In this document: one piece after another, positions 38,591 to 48,976 of the stretch
Numbering within the stretch: the first letter of the stretch is position 1
Layout: every line of letters begins with the position of its first letter
The notes under the pieces: generated by a model
Told to the model about the DNA's origin: nothing
Databases searched by the model: none
Seen by the model: the letters and a program-made list of their open reading frames with translations, nothing else
Made by a program: the position numbers and the translations under genes
Assembly: GCA_948567375.1 (NCBI GenBank)
Contig: OX419757.1
Coordinates: forward strand, 71,555,836-71,619,835
DNA: 64,000 nucleotides
Direction of reading: 5' to 3'
DNA from: Lunularia cruciata
Lineage: Eukaryota > Streptophyta > Marchantiopsida > Lunulariales > Lunulariaceae

Positions 38591-39443
38591 CTTCTATCTG
38601 ATCTATTTTGACCATCATGTATAACATCATTGTAGATGTTACCAAACCAAATTTCACATCTAGATCATATGGCTAGCTCTTGGTATTACAAATACCCATG
38701 ATACCAAAATTGAAACAAAACCAAGACCTCCAACCCTACCTAAGAAGAGGGCCATAAAGCAACTAGTCTAAAGCAACTAGAATACTAATGTTGGATTGTG
38801 TGATAGAGGTCCCCTAATGGTATATCTTGTAAGTGAAGAGGAGGTACTAGACGTGATGGACACTCCAATTATTGCCGCCTGTCTATGAAGACTACATGCT
38901 TGAGAGCATTGTAGTATGATTGAGACTCTCTTCAAAAATAGGAGGTGAGCATGGGTTGAGAGATACCCATAGCACCTCTCTTCTACAAGGAACCTCATGT
39001 TGCTTCCTTCATCAAAATAGTGATGAAGGTGTACAAGAATCTCAATAACCAAAGGAACAAAGGTATCAAAGGCAAGCCATGGGGCATAATAGCTCCTTTT
39101 CTTGAGCTATGATGATCATTGTTGCAGCTGCTTGAATGCCTGCTTGTGCAAGAGTCTCTACTCATAGGGGATTTGCAACCACCACATCATACAAAGTATA
39201 CACTGACCATCTGTGAATATGACAATATCTACTCTCACCTAACATGGAAGTGGTCTTGGTAAGTCCAACCATTGCTCAATCTATACTTGGGACTGCATGG
39301 ATTGGAGGAGTTGCGCCATTGTGTCTTGGATGGCATCATGAAGTCTAGTGTGCTCACCTCCTATAGCACATCTGAAAAGATGGATACCATGAGTATCATA
39401 TGTGGAACACAAGCACACTGGTCTAGGAGCCCTAGAAGTGTTG
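38591..39443. other. No gene recognised; likely transposon-derived
   Basis: After the third copy of the 38-kb repeat (to about 38,700), this stretch holds only short frames and no domain I recognise. Confidence 0.4.
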
Positions 39444-39862
39444 TGTAAAAAATTGAGAGAAATAAGAAGTTAAAAGACTAGAGTGATAGATCACACGGGG
39501 ACTCTTAATGAGGGAAACTCCAAATCCCTAGCATGAGCTTGGGCTTTGGTACTTGTAGGGAACATACGAGGCTCTTGTGAAGCTTTGTTCTAAAAGTCGT
39601 CTATTTGGCGTGCAAGATAAGCTAGTTGGGAAGCTTCCTTCTAGAAGCTATCTACTTAGCATGCAAGATAAGCTAGTTGGGAAGCTTCCCAAAGAGGTTT
39701 CTTCCTAGAAGTCACCTACTTGGCATACACATTACTTGAGACTTGGGAGGTACCAAGAAGCTTCCTAGATCCTTCTGAACATTCCTATAATTCTTGGCTA
39801 ATTTGGCCTATTTGCTACTTTGTTAGTCTAAGTAACTTGTGTGTGAACTCCATATTGTTATA
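39444..39862 (-). mobile_element. Solo LTR of the element B/C chromovirus family
   Basis: Related along its length to the LTR at 59,759-60,184. In sense orientation (minus strand) it runs from TATAACAATATGGAG, where the family starts TGTAACAATATGGAG, to TTTTTTACA. It contains the same GAAGCTTC-rich upstream region. Flanks TGTTG (39,439-39,443) and GGTTG (39,863-39,867) match at four of five bases, a likely worn target duplication. No internal region is attached, so it arose by LTR-LTR recombination. Confidence 0.8.
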
Positions 39863-40738
39863 GGTTGGATAAGGGAGGCCTAAATATAATGGAGTGCGAG
39901 GGAGAACTCCTTAAATATGAAAAAAAAACCTCATTCAAAGAGGAGGCATGAAGCCAAGCTTTGGAGCCTTTTCCTCCATAAGAAAGAATCCTAGCTCTAT
40001 CACATAATGACATATCAATGAGGATGTTGGTGAGAATGTAGGTGTATACATTCTCATTGATGTTTACTTAGATCTTCCTAGAGTCTACTATAACAGTTTG
40101 GTGAACTTTGGAAGTGATGTGCATGTAGAGCTAGGAAGAAGGTCTCAAGCTAATCATAGATAAATCTGAAAGTCATGAGTACCTCGGTACACTATCATGA
40201 TAGGTGCTAATAGAAAAAGGACAACTATGGTGTAGAGACCAATCAATTAATTTAAGAGGGCCCATGCACCTATAAAAGCAATTGGTGTGATGATCTCCCA
40301 TTACTAATGGGACCACATCCTCCCATGGCTATGAGCTATGAAATTTGTAGTCTACACCACTCCTTTGATAATTGTTGGAGTGTAAACGGCCCTAAGAAGT
40401 TGAAGAAGGTGTCACTTATATTGCCATCAAAAGTGCATAAGTGTGGTAGAAGTGCATTTGTAGGAAAGCATGTGTGAGCTAGATAGTAGACTTGGGGGAG
40501 ATAAAAGTGTTAAGATAGAATAGGCTACCTTTGTATTCCCCAACCTAGGGAGTGGGTGAATATGGACTATAGCCTGTATGAATGTGTCAAAGATAAACAT
40601 GCTACCATAATCCTCTTCTCCCAATGAAGATCCCAATACTCTCACTCCTCCTATTGGGAACCTTGTAGAAAGTTTGAGGGAGTAAGGACTACCCGTGGGC
40701 TCCATACCTTGCATTTATGAGTTTGGACTTGTAAATCC
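39863..40738. other. No gene recognised; flank of the methyltransferase element
   Basis: Short minus-strand frames (95 codons at 40,427-40,714) with no recognised domain. This sequence was continuous with 50,725 onward before the element inserted. Confidence 0.4.
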
Positions 40739-40742
40739 AAGA

Positions 40743-41297
40743 TGTCGTGCGTATATACATCGCTACACAACATACATCGCTGTCAACATCATACACTATA
40801 GAAGCACAACTCACATATAAGTCATACATAGACTCTAAAGTGCCACAATAATCAGATTGCTTAACACTTTCAACTCAACTCAACTCAGATCAGTACTTGA
40901 TCTATCACTCTATAAACTGCCAACAACTGGGCACTGATTACAGTCAAGCCACACCCACTCAAGCATAGAGAATCCAGGTGATGCTCGCCGGCCTCTGTCC
41001 ACCATAGCCAGGAACTCGAAGGCTCAACATCAGAGAAGTGAGCTCTCTGGAGCTCACTTTGAAACTATACCCCCTGGACTCGAGCTAGCATTGGAACCCT
41101 AACGGTCCCACTGAGGGCACACTCGATGGTGCAAACGGTGCAAAGTGACGGTGGGCCCCACCATGAAGTCAATACCCCGAACACCAAATCAGATTGTTGG
41201 AAAGTAGTCCTTGAGAAACTACTAGAATAACTCTAACTACTATCACTGGAACTCCAATGTCCGAGCAACTAGATGCGGAACTACAAATGGCGTGACA
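40743..41297 (-). repeat. Left (3') LTR: 105-bp segment A plus 450-bp segment B
   Basis: Segment B (40,849-41,297) matches the right LTR (50,271-50,720) at about 96%. Segment A (40,745-40,849) is absent from the right LTR but recurs on the other side of B at 41,302-41,406 with one mismatch. Read together on the minus strand, B plus A starts TGTCACGCC and ends GCACGACA, giving TGTC/GACA termini. The segment B end next to A lacks the CA seen at the end of the right LTR. Confidence 0.85.
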
Positions 41298-41301
41298 GCT
41301 A

Positions 41302-41406
41302 TCGTGCGTATATACATTGCTACACAACATACATCGCTGTCAACATCATACACTATAGAAGCACAACTCACATATAAGTCATACATAGACTCTAAAGTGC
41401 CACAAT
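41302..41406 (-). repeat. Second copy of segment A, between polypurine tract and segment B
   Basis: 105 bases identical to 40,745-40,849 except for one C/T difference. On the minus strand it begins TTGTGGCACTTTAG immediately after a G-run, which is where plus-strand DNA synthesis and U3 would start. Confidence 0.9.
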
Positions 41407-41419
41407 TGCCCCCCTAGCT
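41407..41419 (-). promoter_or_regulatory. Polypurine tract
   Basis: Minus-strand AGCTAGGGGGGCA directly before segment A. The six-G run is the expected primer for plus-strand synthesis of an LTR retrotransposon. Confidence 0.75.
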
Positions 41420-41573
41420 GGCGGTTAGGTCCCTCTTACTCCAAATAGCCATCTACTCTAAGTATATGGTATACCCTCTAATGGGCAAAGATCAGGAGGC
41501 CGGGTGCTATGGAGCCCCATCGTTAGTCGCCTGTCTGCAATCTATACCATATAAAGAATGAACTAGCTATAGG

Positions 41574-41849
41574 TCAAGTACATCTAGGACATAACCACTG
41601 TCCCTGAGGAACTACCGTGAGGGGAGGAGTCATACATGCCATATGCCATCCTCTCAAACAACTATCACACACTAACATAGTAGCAACTCCACCAAAAGAG
41701 CCACATAACATACACCTCAAGCTTGCACGTACAAGTGCCAAGCTTGGGTCCATAGTACCATCAATGTTTGGAAGGTGGCATGGCGTACAATTGCGCACAT
41801 GATCCTTGCAAACAACACCATCACGCCTTCTAACACAAGGACTCCACAT
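41574..41849 (-). pseudogene. C-terminal PHD finger of the pol polyprotein
   Basis: The last part of pol encodes a Cys4-His-Cys3 zinc finger: CMLC, 11 residues, CDSC, four residues, His, two residues, Cys, 14 residues, CPRC (zinc ligands between 41,580 and 41,713), followed at once by a stop. Spacing and the GWH...C...P..W.CPRC pattern are those of PHD fingers, which read histone H3 tails. It lies where chromoviruses carry a chromodomain, so a role in choosing insertion sites is the natural inference. A further Cys/His cluster (VCKDHVRNC) precedes it. It is one base out of frame with the integrase upstream; the change sits near 41,840, so the domain was once fused to integrase. Zinc ligands look intact. 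Confidence 0.88.
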
Positions 41850-43152
41850 GGAAAAACCTCGCGCACTCTCAAGATAGTGCGGCCTGTAGAAACATCAAGT
41901 ATCGTCGGTGCTGTCTGCTGTAAATATACATAGTCGCTTGGATGAAATCTACGGATCGATGGTCTATAACCTCCTCTTCAAATGGTAGCATAGCGTAAAG
42001 TATCTCTATGTTGAGCAATCGCCAAGTTCTCAAAGGCCATCGGCATCACTCTCCGAAAGATCTCTGCCCGTTGAGAACATGCGCTCATCCATACATTGGG
42101 GTCATCCAAGTCCAAAACTACAGTAGCATCTCAACGAATGGCTGCAGGTAAATCTGGATCTCGTCCATAGAGTAGAAAGTATAGAGAGAAGGATGCTAAG
42201 GAGGCTTGCCGGCTGAACCAATAGCCCATGGCCAACCAAGGTAATTGGAGATCCCAATCTCCCAAGTGGCCTCTCTGCAAACCATACTTTTGCAATCCTC
42301 TCTTCACCGTCTAAACCACTCTCTCTGCTAAGCCATCTGCCTCAGGGTGATCTCGAGATGTAGTACAATGATCAATCAAAGCCTTGTCACACAAGACCTA
42401 AAACTCTCCCAAGAACTCTGTACCCTGATCAGTCAAAACCTCAACTGGTGCACCAAAATGACTAAGAACTCGATCCAAGAACGAGTAAGCTGTCCCTTCA
42501 CTAGACTTGTCAGGAAGTGCCACCAACTCAATCCACTTGGAGAAGTGCTCCACCATCACCAAAACATACCGATGATGTCTCACAGTCAACGGTAAAGGTC
42601 CGGCAAAGTCCAAACTCCAACGGTAACCCAATCCCATGATAGGTAATGGGTGTAATTGTGGCGTAGGAGCATTGAATGATGCTCTAACTCGGTCACAAAC
42701 CACACATCTGGCAACAAACTGATGTACCTTGGTCTACATACCGTGCCACCAATAATGACTCTAGAGTAAGCTATATGTACGCTTTACTCCAAAATGTCCT
42801 AGCTCCTCATGAGCATGACGGACCAACTGTGGTCTTTGTGATGGAAGTGGTACTACTCGCACTCTACCATCCTCCCATACATGCAAAAGGTGTCTACCCT
42901 CCAATCTGAACCGTCTGGCTTGCTGAAGAACACGGTCTCTCTCTCCTTGGCCCCAACTATGCCACCCACAACACCAATGCAAAGATAGTCCATCACTAAG
43001 ACATCATCATGAATGTCTCGCTGAACTATACCAATATCTTCACTCTCTGGATTTGTGACCTCAATAACTCCTCCTGTATGCGCTAAGAGAGATACTACCA
43101 AAGTCTCTGCAAATATACACAGAAAGGCCGATGCATGCCAACCTGGCACCAT
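41850..43152 (-). pseudogene. Integrase of the methyltransferase element
   Basis: Inserts element DNA into the genome. The HHCC zinc domain is visible (HEELGHFGVKR, later CVVC). The catalytic core shows the three acidic residues: Asp in SLDFAGP, Asp in LTDQGTEF, Glu in HPEADGLAER. The C-terminal part continues to a beta-rich tail before the PHD finger. In-frame stops interrupt it in at least five places (for example before SHYWW and after the first residues of the GTEF block), each TAG or TGA where Gln or Arg is expected. A frame change near 42,950 separates it from RNase H. Non-functional. Confidence 0.9.
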
Positions 43153-43188
43153 CTCCTCATCTGTCTCACCATGCCAACGTGCTCCGGT

Positions 43189-44850
43189 CTAATCCTGTTG
43201 GTTGGGACATGGGTTTCTACTCAACCCATCTGCATCACGGTTCACCACTCCAGGTCTGTGAACAACCGTGAAATCATACTCCTGTAAAATCAGAGCCCAT
43301 CGTGCAAGCTTCCCTGAAAGCTTGTCGGACTCCATCAACCACTTCAACGGCTGATGATCAGTGATGAGAGTGAAGGGGTTACCAAATAGGTAACATTGGA
43401 AATGTGCTACTACCCAAACTGCTACCAAGCACTCTCCCTCATATGAACTATACTTCGCCTCCGCTGAATTGTTGGAGCAACTAGCATAGGCCACCACAAA
43501 CTCCTTCTCCTCATCATCATGCTGGGTGAGCACCGCTCCAAGCCCCAACGTACTCCAATCAGTGTGAACCTGAAATGGTCGTCCCCTGATCGGTCTCTTC
43601 AAAATAGGAGCAGATGTCAACCTCTCCTTGAGCTCTACAAAAGCTCTCTCCTGCTCATCTCCCCAACACCACTCCTGTGTAAGCTTGGTCAGCTTCGTCA
43701 AGGCCTTGGCAATGGCACTAAATCCTCTAACATAGCTGCAATAGAAGTTTGCCAACCCAAGGAATGCTCGCACTCTACTCACATCCGTAGGCCAAGGAAT
43801 ACGTGCAATAGCCTCCACCTTGGTCTGCTGGACACCAAGTCCTTCGGGGTAGATAGTGTGACCCAAATACTCAACCTGCTCGTGGAAGAACCTACCCTTC
43901 CCAAGATGTAATTTGAGTCCATGAGATCTCAACCTCTCAAACACCTCCAACAACTGTCTCTCATGCTCCTCCACAGTAGTGCTATAGACCAAAATGTCAT
44001 CAATATAACACCAAGCAAAATCCAATCCAGCTAGGATCCTATCCATGACCCTCTGGAACTCAGCAGGAGCATTCTTCAACCCAAATGGTAAGAACCTCCA
44101 CTGATATAACACATCCTTGCCGTGAGGATCAATAGCCCAAAATGTTGTCTTGGACTTATCCTCCTCCCTGATCGGCAACTGATGATATCCCGCTCAAAGA
44201 TCCAAAGTACTGAAGACCTTTGCATGCCCAATCGCATCAAAAATCTCCTCCGGTGTAGGCATGGCATACCGATCAGCCTTGGTCTGTCGGTTGATAGGAC
44301 GGTAATCTCCACACATCCGCCTATCTGTATAGTTGCCATGCATATCCTTCTTGGCTGGCATCACTGTCGTTGATGCATACTCTCCATGTGAAATCTCTAC
44401 CAAACCAGCCTCAAAAAGGTCACTACTCTGGCTCTGAATCAATGTCCTCTCCATATCACTATATCGATAAGGATGTCGGAAAACAGGTGTGTCGCTAGTC
44501 AGCTCAATCCGTATACCATGTCCCTTCAGAGCACCCAAATCCTTCATACTGAAGGCAAAACAACTCATGTGACTCCTCAAGAACCTCCAAACCCTCCGTC
44601 TTTCCTCTCTAGTAAGCTTGGGTCCAAGATCTGGCTCCCAAGTATCCTCTGTAACTGTAGTAGGAGTGGAAGACGTACTGACTGGCTACTACACTGGGCC
44701 CTTGGGAGCAATAGTGTCATGCTCTCGACCACTAGAGGTCCAAACCTCTGTGTGAAAAACTCCCTCCACTCTGGTTGCAAGCTCCACACGTCCTCTGGCT
44801 GCATCCCATGTGGACCAAGGGTGTAATCCAAGTAGCCCACGCTCACCTAG
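43189..44850 (-). pseudogene. Reverse transcriptase and RNase H of the methyltransferase element
   Basis: Copies element RNA into DNA. The longest intact frame of the element (44,178-43,189, 329 codons) holds the palm core with YIDDILVYS, the thumb and RNase H (HTDWSTLGLGAVL, YEGECLVAVW, TDHQPL, and a DADGLSR end typical of Ty3/gypsy). The fingers region lies upstream (44,580-44,194), separated by one TGA between LDL and AGYHQL, where Arg is usual. A frame change lies near 44,630. The region to 44,850 links to the methyltransferase. Confidence 0.93.
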
Positions 44851-44999
44851 ATGGACTCCAAGTAGACCACTCTCCCTAGTAGCTACTAGATGTGTCCCAA
44901 GAATACCATGTCCACTCGGTCCATCGCCCCCAGCATGTGCCTAAATTGTCTCGATAGGCACAAGGCTCACAAGTGTCCGAGTGGTGATGCCTATCAAGC

Positions 45000-46250
45000 G
45001 CATCCTACGCTGCTATGCCAAGCCAAGGCTCACAATCCAGGTCAAACAGTTCAAGTCCATAGCCTGACCTAACACTTGACGCCTGGATGCCTTTGACATT
45101 GCTGGAACAGCGGTAATACCAGTGTGAAAACCCATCGCCCACTCTCTCTCATCAGCGTTGGGCTCCACCAACTACTGTAACTGTGAGTCCCAAACAAGTC
45201 TAGGTCCTCCCTCTCAAAAAGCATGAGAGCTTGGGAAACTCATGAGTGTGGGAAATGCAGCTCTAGGTTGTCCAACTAGGTTCACCACTGCCATAGGTGA
45301 CCTATCAGCCACTACCACTATCTGAGACTAACGTCCAGCATCCAAGATATCATCAACAAGAATGTGGTCTAGTTGTTGAATCCCATCATAACTACGTTGT
45401 AGAACCTCTCTGGGTAAGAGGTTCATCCACCAAAGACAAAGACGATGAGCCCGTGATCCCACTCTGGCTACATCTAACAATATAGCAGGTCCCATCCATG
45501 AATGGACCTGATGTGTACTTGCCACCACTCTAGTGCGAGAATCACCCAACAAAGGAACATTCTCCAAAAGGTAAGCTGGAGAAACAGACTGATGAACCTG
45601 GAGATGTCGTAGTATCCGTAACATCTCCCAAAACACACCAGAACGAGGATCCTAAAGACCCAAACCGCGGCCCGCACGTGTATGTCCTTGACATGGCCAT
45701 CCAGAAATCACCAAGTGAATAGGCCCATGTCTCTCTAGGTCATGCGCCCCCAGTAAGGAAATGTCTCCTGGTAAGGCCTTCTGGTAACCTCTGACTGCTG
45801 ACATTGGTAATAACTTTGGATACCAATAAGCCAAGTGTGCCACATGATGTAGAGAGACTCGCCTAGCAGTCTCATCTCTCTCTACATACAAGTACCTCTG
45901 TACTCATATACCCGCCTGTAACACCGCAGCTAGTCCGGTGCTGATCCCACCAAACAACTCCAATAGACATATCCCCTCTACTGGATACTGCCAAGCAATG
46001 AGTGTGGTATCCAGAGGTGTCAAAGCAATCGCCTCTAGAGGCTCATCCTCACACTCATTCCTTGATTGTACGAAGGCTCCACTCCAAGCCTGCTGCACCA
46101 ACTGATCTGCATGCTGCTGCAATGCCTCCTCTGAACTCCACAATGGAACATCCAAGGTGGATGGAACAATCCCACTCGTACTCCAAAGCCGAGTGATCTC
46201 CTCTGGTACTGGAGTATCCTCTGCATGGGCGTTCCCCTCCACCAAGTCAC
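45000..46250 (-). pseudogene. Cytosine-5 DNA methyltransferase domain within gypsy pol (DNMT3-like)
   Basis: Transfers a methyl group from S-adenosylmethionine to cytosine C5 in DNA. Minus-strand frame shared with protease and reverse transcriptase. In order: motif I LELFGGISTGLAA (about 45,925-45,965, SAM binding); motif IV SGWPCQGHTRAG with catalytic Cys in PCQ at 45,689-45,697; motif VI LLENVPLLGD (ENV at 45,556-45,564); motif VIII-like VGSRAHRLCLWW (about 45,440-45,475); a C-terminal motif IX/X-like part with MGF, SRRQVLG and AMDLN (about 45,040-45,140). There is little room for a target-recognition domain, as in DNMT3. The linear order differs from plant DRM proteins, whose motifs are rearranged. 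At least five in-frame stops (TGA after motif I, TAG after motif IV and others) make it dead here. The region lies between protease and reverse transcriptase, not inserted beside the element. Confidence 0.92.
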
Positions 46251-46259
46251 CAGGCCAAG

Positions 46260-47448
46260 TAATTGCACCGCTGAAAGCCAAAACTGATGCTACCATGGTC
46301 CCAAATTGTAGTGAGCCAAGACTGCCACTACTGAAGCGTACTGGTAGGCGACATACCCGTCCCTCACCAGACTGCCAACCAGGTCTATAAAAGGTTGTCT
46401 CCTCCCAATAATCAATGCTAAAACCCATAGGGTATAACACTACTCCCCCAACTAGCACATCATATGACTCAGCTATTGTCTCAATAGCCTGACCTCTCAC
46501 CACCGAGCTATCAGTCGGATGACCAGGCTGAACCTGGACAACAAGCTCTCCACGTGTGATGTACTATGTCGAACCACCACCAAGAGATGTTTGGATCTGA
46601 AATGGACACCTCTCCACATCGGTCTTCCGTAACTCCAAACCGACAACTGCAGCCTTCCCCAACATAAGGAGCTGCGCACCAGAGTCTAACAAGACTCTCT
46701 GTGGTGTATAGACCTTCCCTGAAGGTCCTACCAAACGAAAGATCCCCCTCTGGTTATCCAATAGGACAACACTAGGTGTAAACCGCGCTCTCTTAAAGGC
46801 TGGTCTAGCTGGCAACTCCTCCAGTCTAGCCGCTGTTGCCTGCCATAAACCACTGGTCGCTGAACGGATCCCATGCTCCTCAACCAAGTCAGATCCACTA
46901 CCAACCACCTCTGCTCTAGTAGTAGGAATTGCACCATCCCTACTCTCACACAACGTGGCAGCCAACCGGAATATTGGGGCTGGGTCAACTCCCAATGTAA
47001 ACATGTCACTGGCTGAAAATAAAGGATGCCGCATAATCAGCTGAGCCGCCCCCAACATCATGCTAGACTCAATCTGTGTAGTAGCAGGTGGTTGACTAGC
47101 AGGTACTCCATCAAGTACTCTATCACCACCTACCACACCTGCACTGGGACGTCTAGGAACCATGGATGTCATTTGTAATGCCTCAGATAGCGTGAAAGAC
47201 TAGGGAAGTCTGACCTGTCTCCCAACCTCTCCTCTCTGTGGGTCCAACTCCACTGATGCTCCTCTAGGCTCTGGAGCATGTACTGCACTCCTAGTCATTG
47301 CTACAGATGCATCCACCTGTGCTGCTCCGCACATGAAGTCCAAAGCATCTCTATCACCAGCATATGAGGTGGAAGCCTCAGCACCCAAATCTGATCTCCT
47401 CTGAGCAATAGCCATACTAGCCAATCTCTGCTCAATCCGAGTAGCCAT
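46260..47448 (-). pseudogene. Aspartic protease of the methyltransferase element
   Basis: Processes the gag-pol polyprotein. The active-site triad DSGA is at 46,678-46,686 in LLDSGAQLLML, followed by a typical second half (YDVLVGGVVLYPMGF, about 46,415-46,470). Stops at 47,200 and 46,564 (both TAG) break the frame. The N-terminal part (47,448-47,200) is a Ser/Ala/Arg-rich linker after gag. It is in frame with the methyltransferase downstream. Confidence 0.85.
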
Positions 47449-48976
47449 AGTTGTGTCAGAAGTAAGGGCAAGTACTGCACCCCTACTAGGTGTAGATCCT
47501 CTACCACCACTTCTACTACCTCGTCCTCCATGAACTGGAGCTCCTTGAGCTCCAGTTCATGGAGCTCTACTACCTGCCATAGCAGCCCTACCACTCCGTA
47601 ACTCCGGGTGAGGTCAAAACACCGGTCACTAGTGTGACCAAATCTGTGGCAGTGCTCACACTGCCTCTGTGCTGGTTGTGATGCACCAGAGGTATCAGGT
47701 CCGCTGCCCTGAGTACACTCTCTCCTATGGTGAGGTCCACCACAAGTCCAACAAGCAACACCACCACTCATTGGCTGCTGCTGACCCAAAAATGAGGGTA
47801 AGGGTCTAACTCCACTAGGCTCTCCACTCGCTCCATAGGATCTAGGCTGTCCACCCTGTCCTTGAAAACCAACTGGGCGTGGTGCACTCTAGAAGAAGTC
47901 ACAACCGTGGATGAGGTCTCTCTACCAAATCCAGCTGTCACCACTCTCTCCTCCACCATGTTGAGCTCAATACGCTCAGCCAAACCAAAGACTACTGCCA
48001 AAGTGGGCGAAGTAGCCTGCAACAACATAGCATCACGAACTCTACGTCGTAACTCCCTGTCCAGTATCCCATACCAAAACTGGACTGCCTGGGCCTCAAT
48101 AACTCCCTGAGTGAAACTGATCAGCCGCCTCATGCGAGTATATGCCTCGCGTGGGCTCTCTCTAGCCTTCCGCTGGAACTCCTACAAGCTCCTCAGCTTG
48201 TCAATCCGCACTCCCTGGTAGTTCTGCCTCAAACATAGGAAGAACTCAACCATGGGGTTAAACCCTGGTACCACACCACCTCTTGCAGCGGTACCTCCAC
48301 TTGTAGTAGCACTATCTCCAGCTAGTGCACCTCCACTAGCTCCACCAACACTACTCGAGCTAGAACTCGTGGGTACAGCCAATCTACTCCTGGCCACCGA
48401 GCCTAAAGTAATGGAGACATAGTGTGGAGACCATTACTGTCTCCATAACTCAATCTCCTCCAAATGAGCTCTCCTGAACTCATGGTAGTTATCCATCAGC
48501 GGACCCTCCAGATGCTAGAACAACCCCTTCTATGCCATGAAGGGTGTGAACAAAGTCGGGTTCCGCATCTGCTGCAGATCACACCAACTATCAAACTCCT
48601 GGATGAAGTCATCCAACTCAATGGTACCCACTGTACCAGAGTAACACCTATGGCCTTTGGAGGCCCCATAAATCTTGTCCATGTCCCACAACAACGGTGC
48701 GGACACACCAAGTGCACTCTCAACTGAATCAACTCCTGTGTCGAACTCCAACTTAGAGTCAATCTCCTCCCTCACTGGGACCTCAGATACAGGCTGATAC
48801 CGAGCACCACTCCGAGTAAACCCACTGCGTACTGCAGGGCTAACTCCTCTGGAATCTCCAAAGAACTCCGTCGTGACAAAGTAACCACACCAACAAACCC
48901 AAACCACCAATTGCAACCACAAGTCACAACCGCAAGTACCCCACCAACTGCCAACACCACCGTGTGCCAACACCAA
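47449..48976 (-). pseudogene. gag with zinc knuckles of the methyltransferase element
   Basis: Forms the virus-like particle and binds element RNA. The capsid-like part runs from about 48,976 to 47,900 (contains ESPREAYTRMRRL and VIEAQAVQFWYGIL). It is followed by two cysteine-rich knuckles, CWTCGGPHHRREC (one residue short of the canonical spacing) and CEHCHRFGHTSDRC (canonical CX2CX4HX4C), at about 47,630-47,760. A Gly/Arg-rich tail leads to protease. Four or more in-frame stops and two one-base frame changes (near 47,890 and 47,605) break it. The changes look like simple deletions because the reading continues sensibly after each. Confidence 0.85.
47528..47562. repeat. 35-bp inverted repeat between gag and protease
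   Basis: Arms of 16 bases (CCATGAACTGGAGCTC and its exact complement) flank a three-base loop. It lies where gag passes into the protease frame. Confidence 0.8.

Noticed and set aside
40743..41406. A-B-A structure as an independent small LTR (TRIM) element
   Set aside because: Segment B is the LTR of the large element, the polypurine tract abuts the right A copy, and AAGA duplications lie at the ends of the large element, not around A-B-A.
47600..47900. Programmed -1 frameshifts within gag
   Set aside because: Two frame changes fall inside gag itself and are better explained by single-base deletions in a decayed copy.
41900..48600. TAG used as a sense codon for Gln in the methyltransferase element
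   Set aside because: CAG codons are also present in conserved positions and TGA stops occur as well; C-to-T decay explains both.
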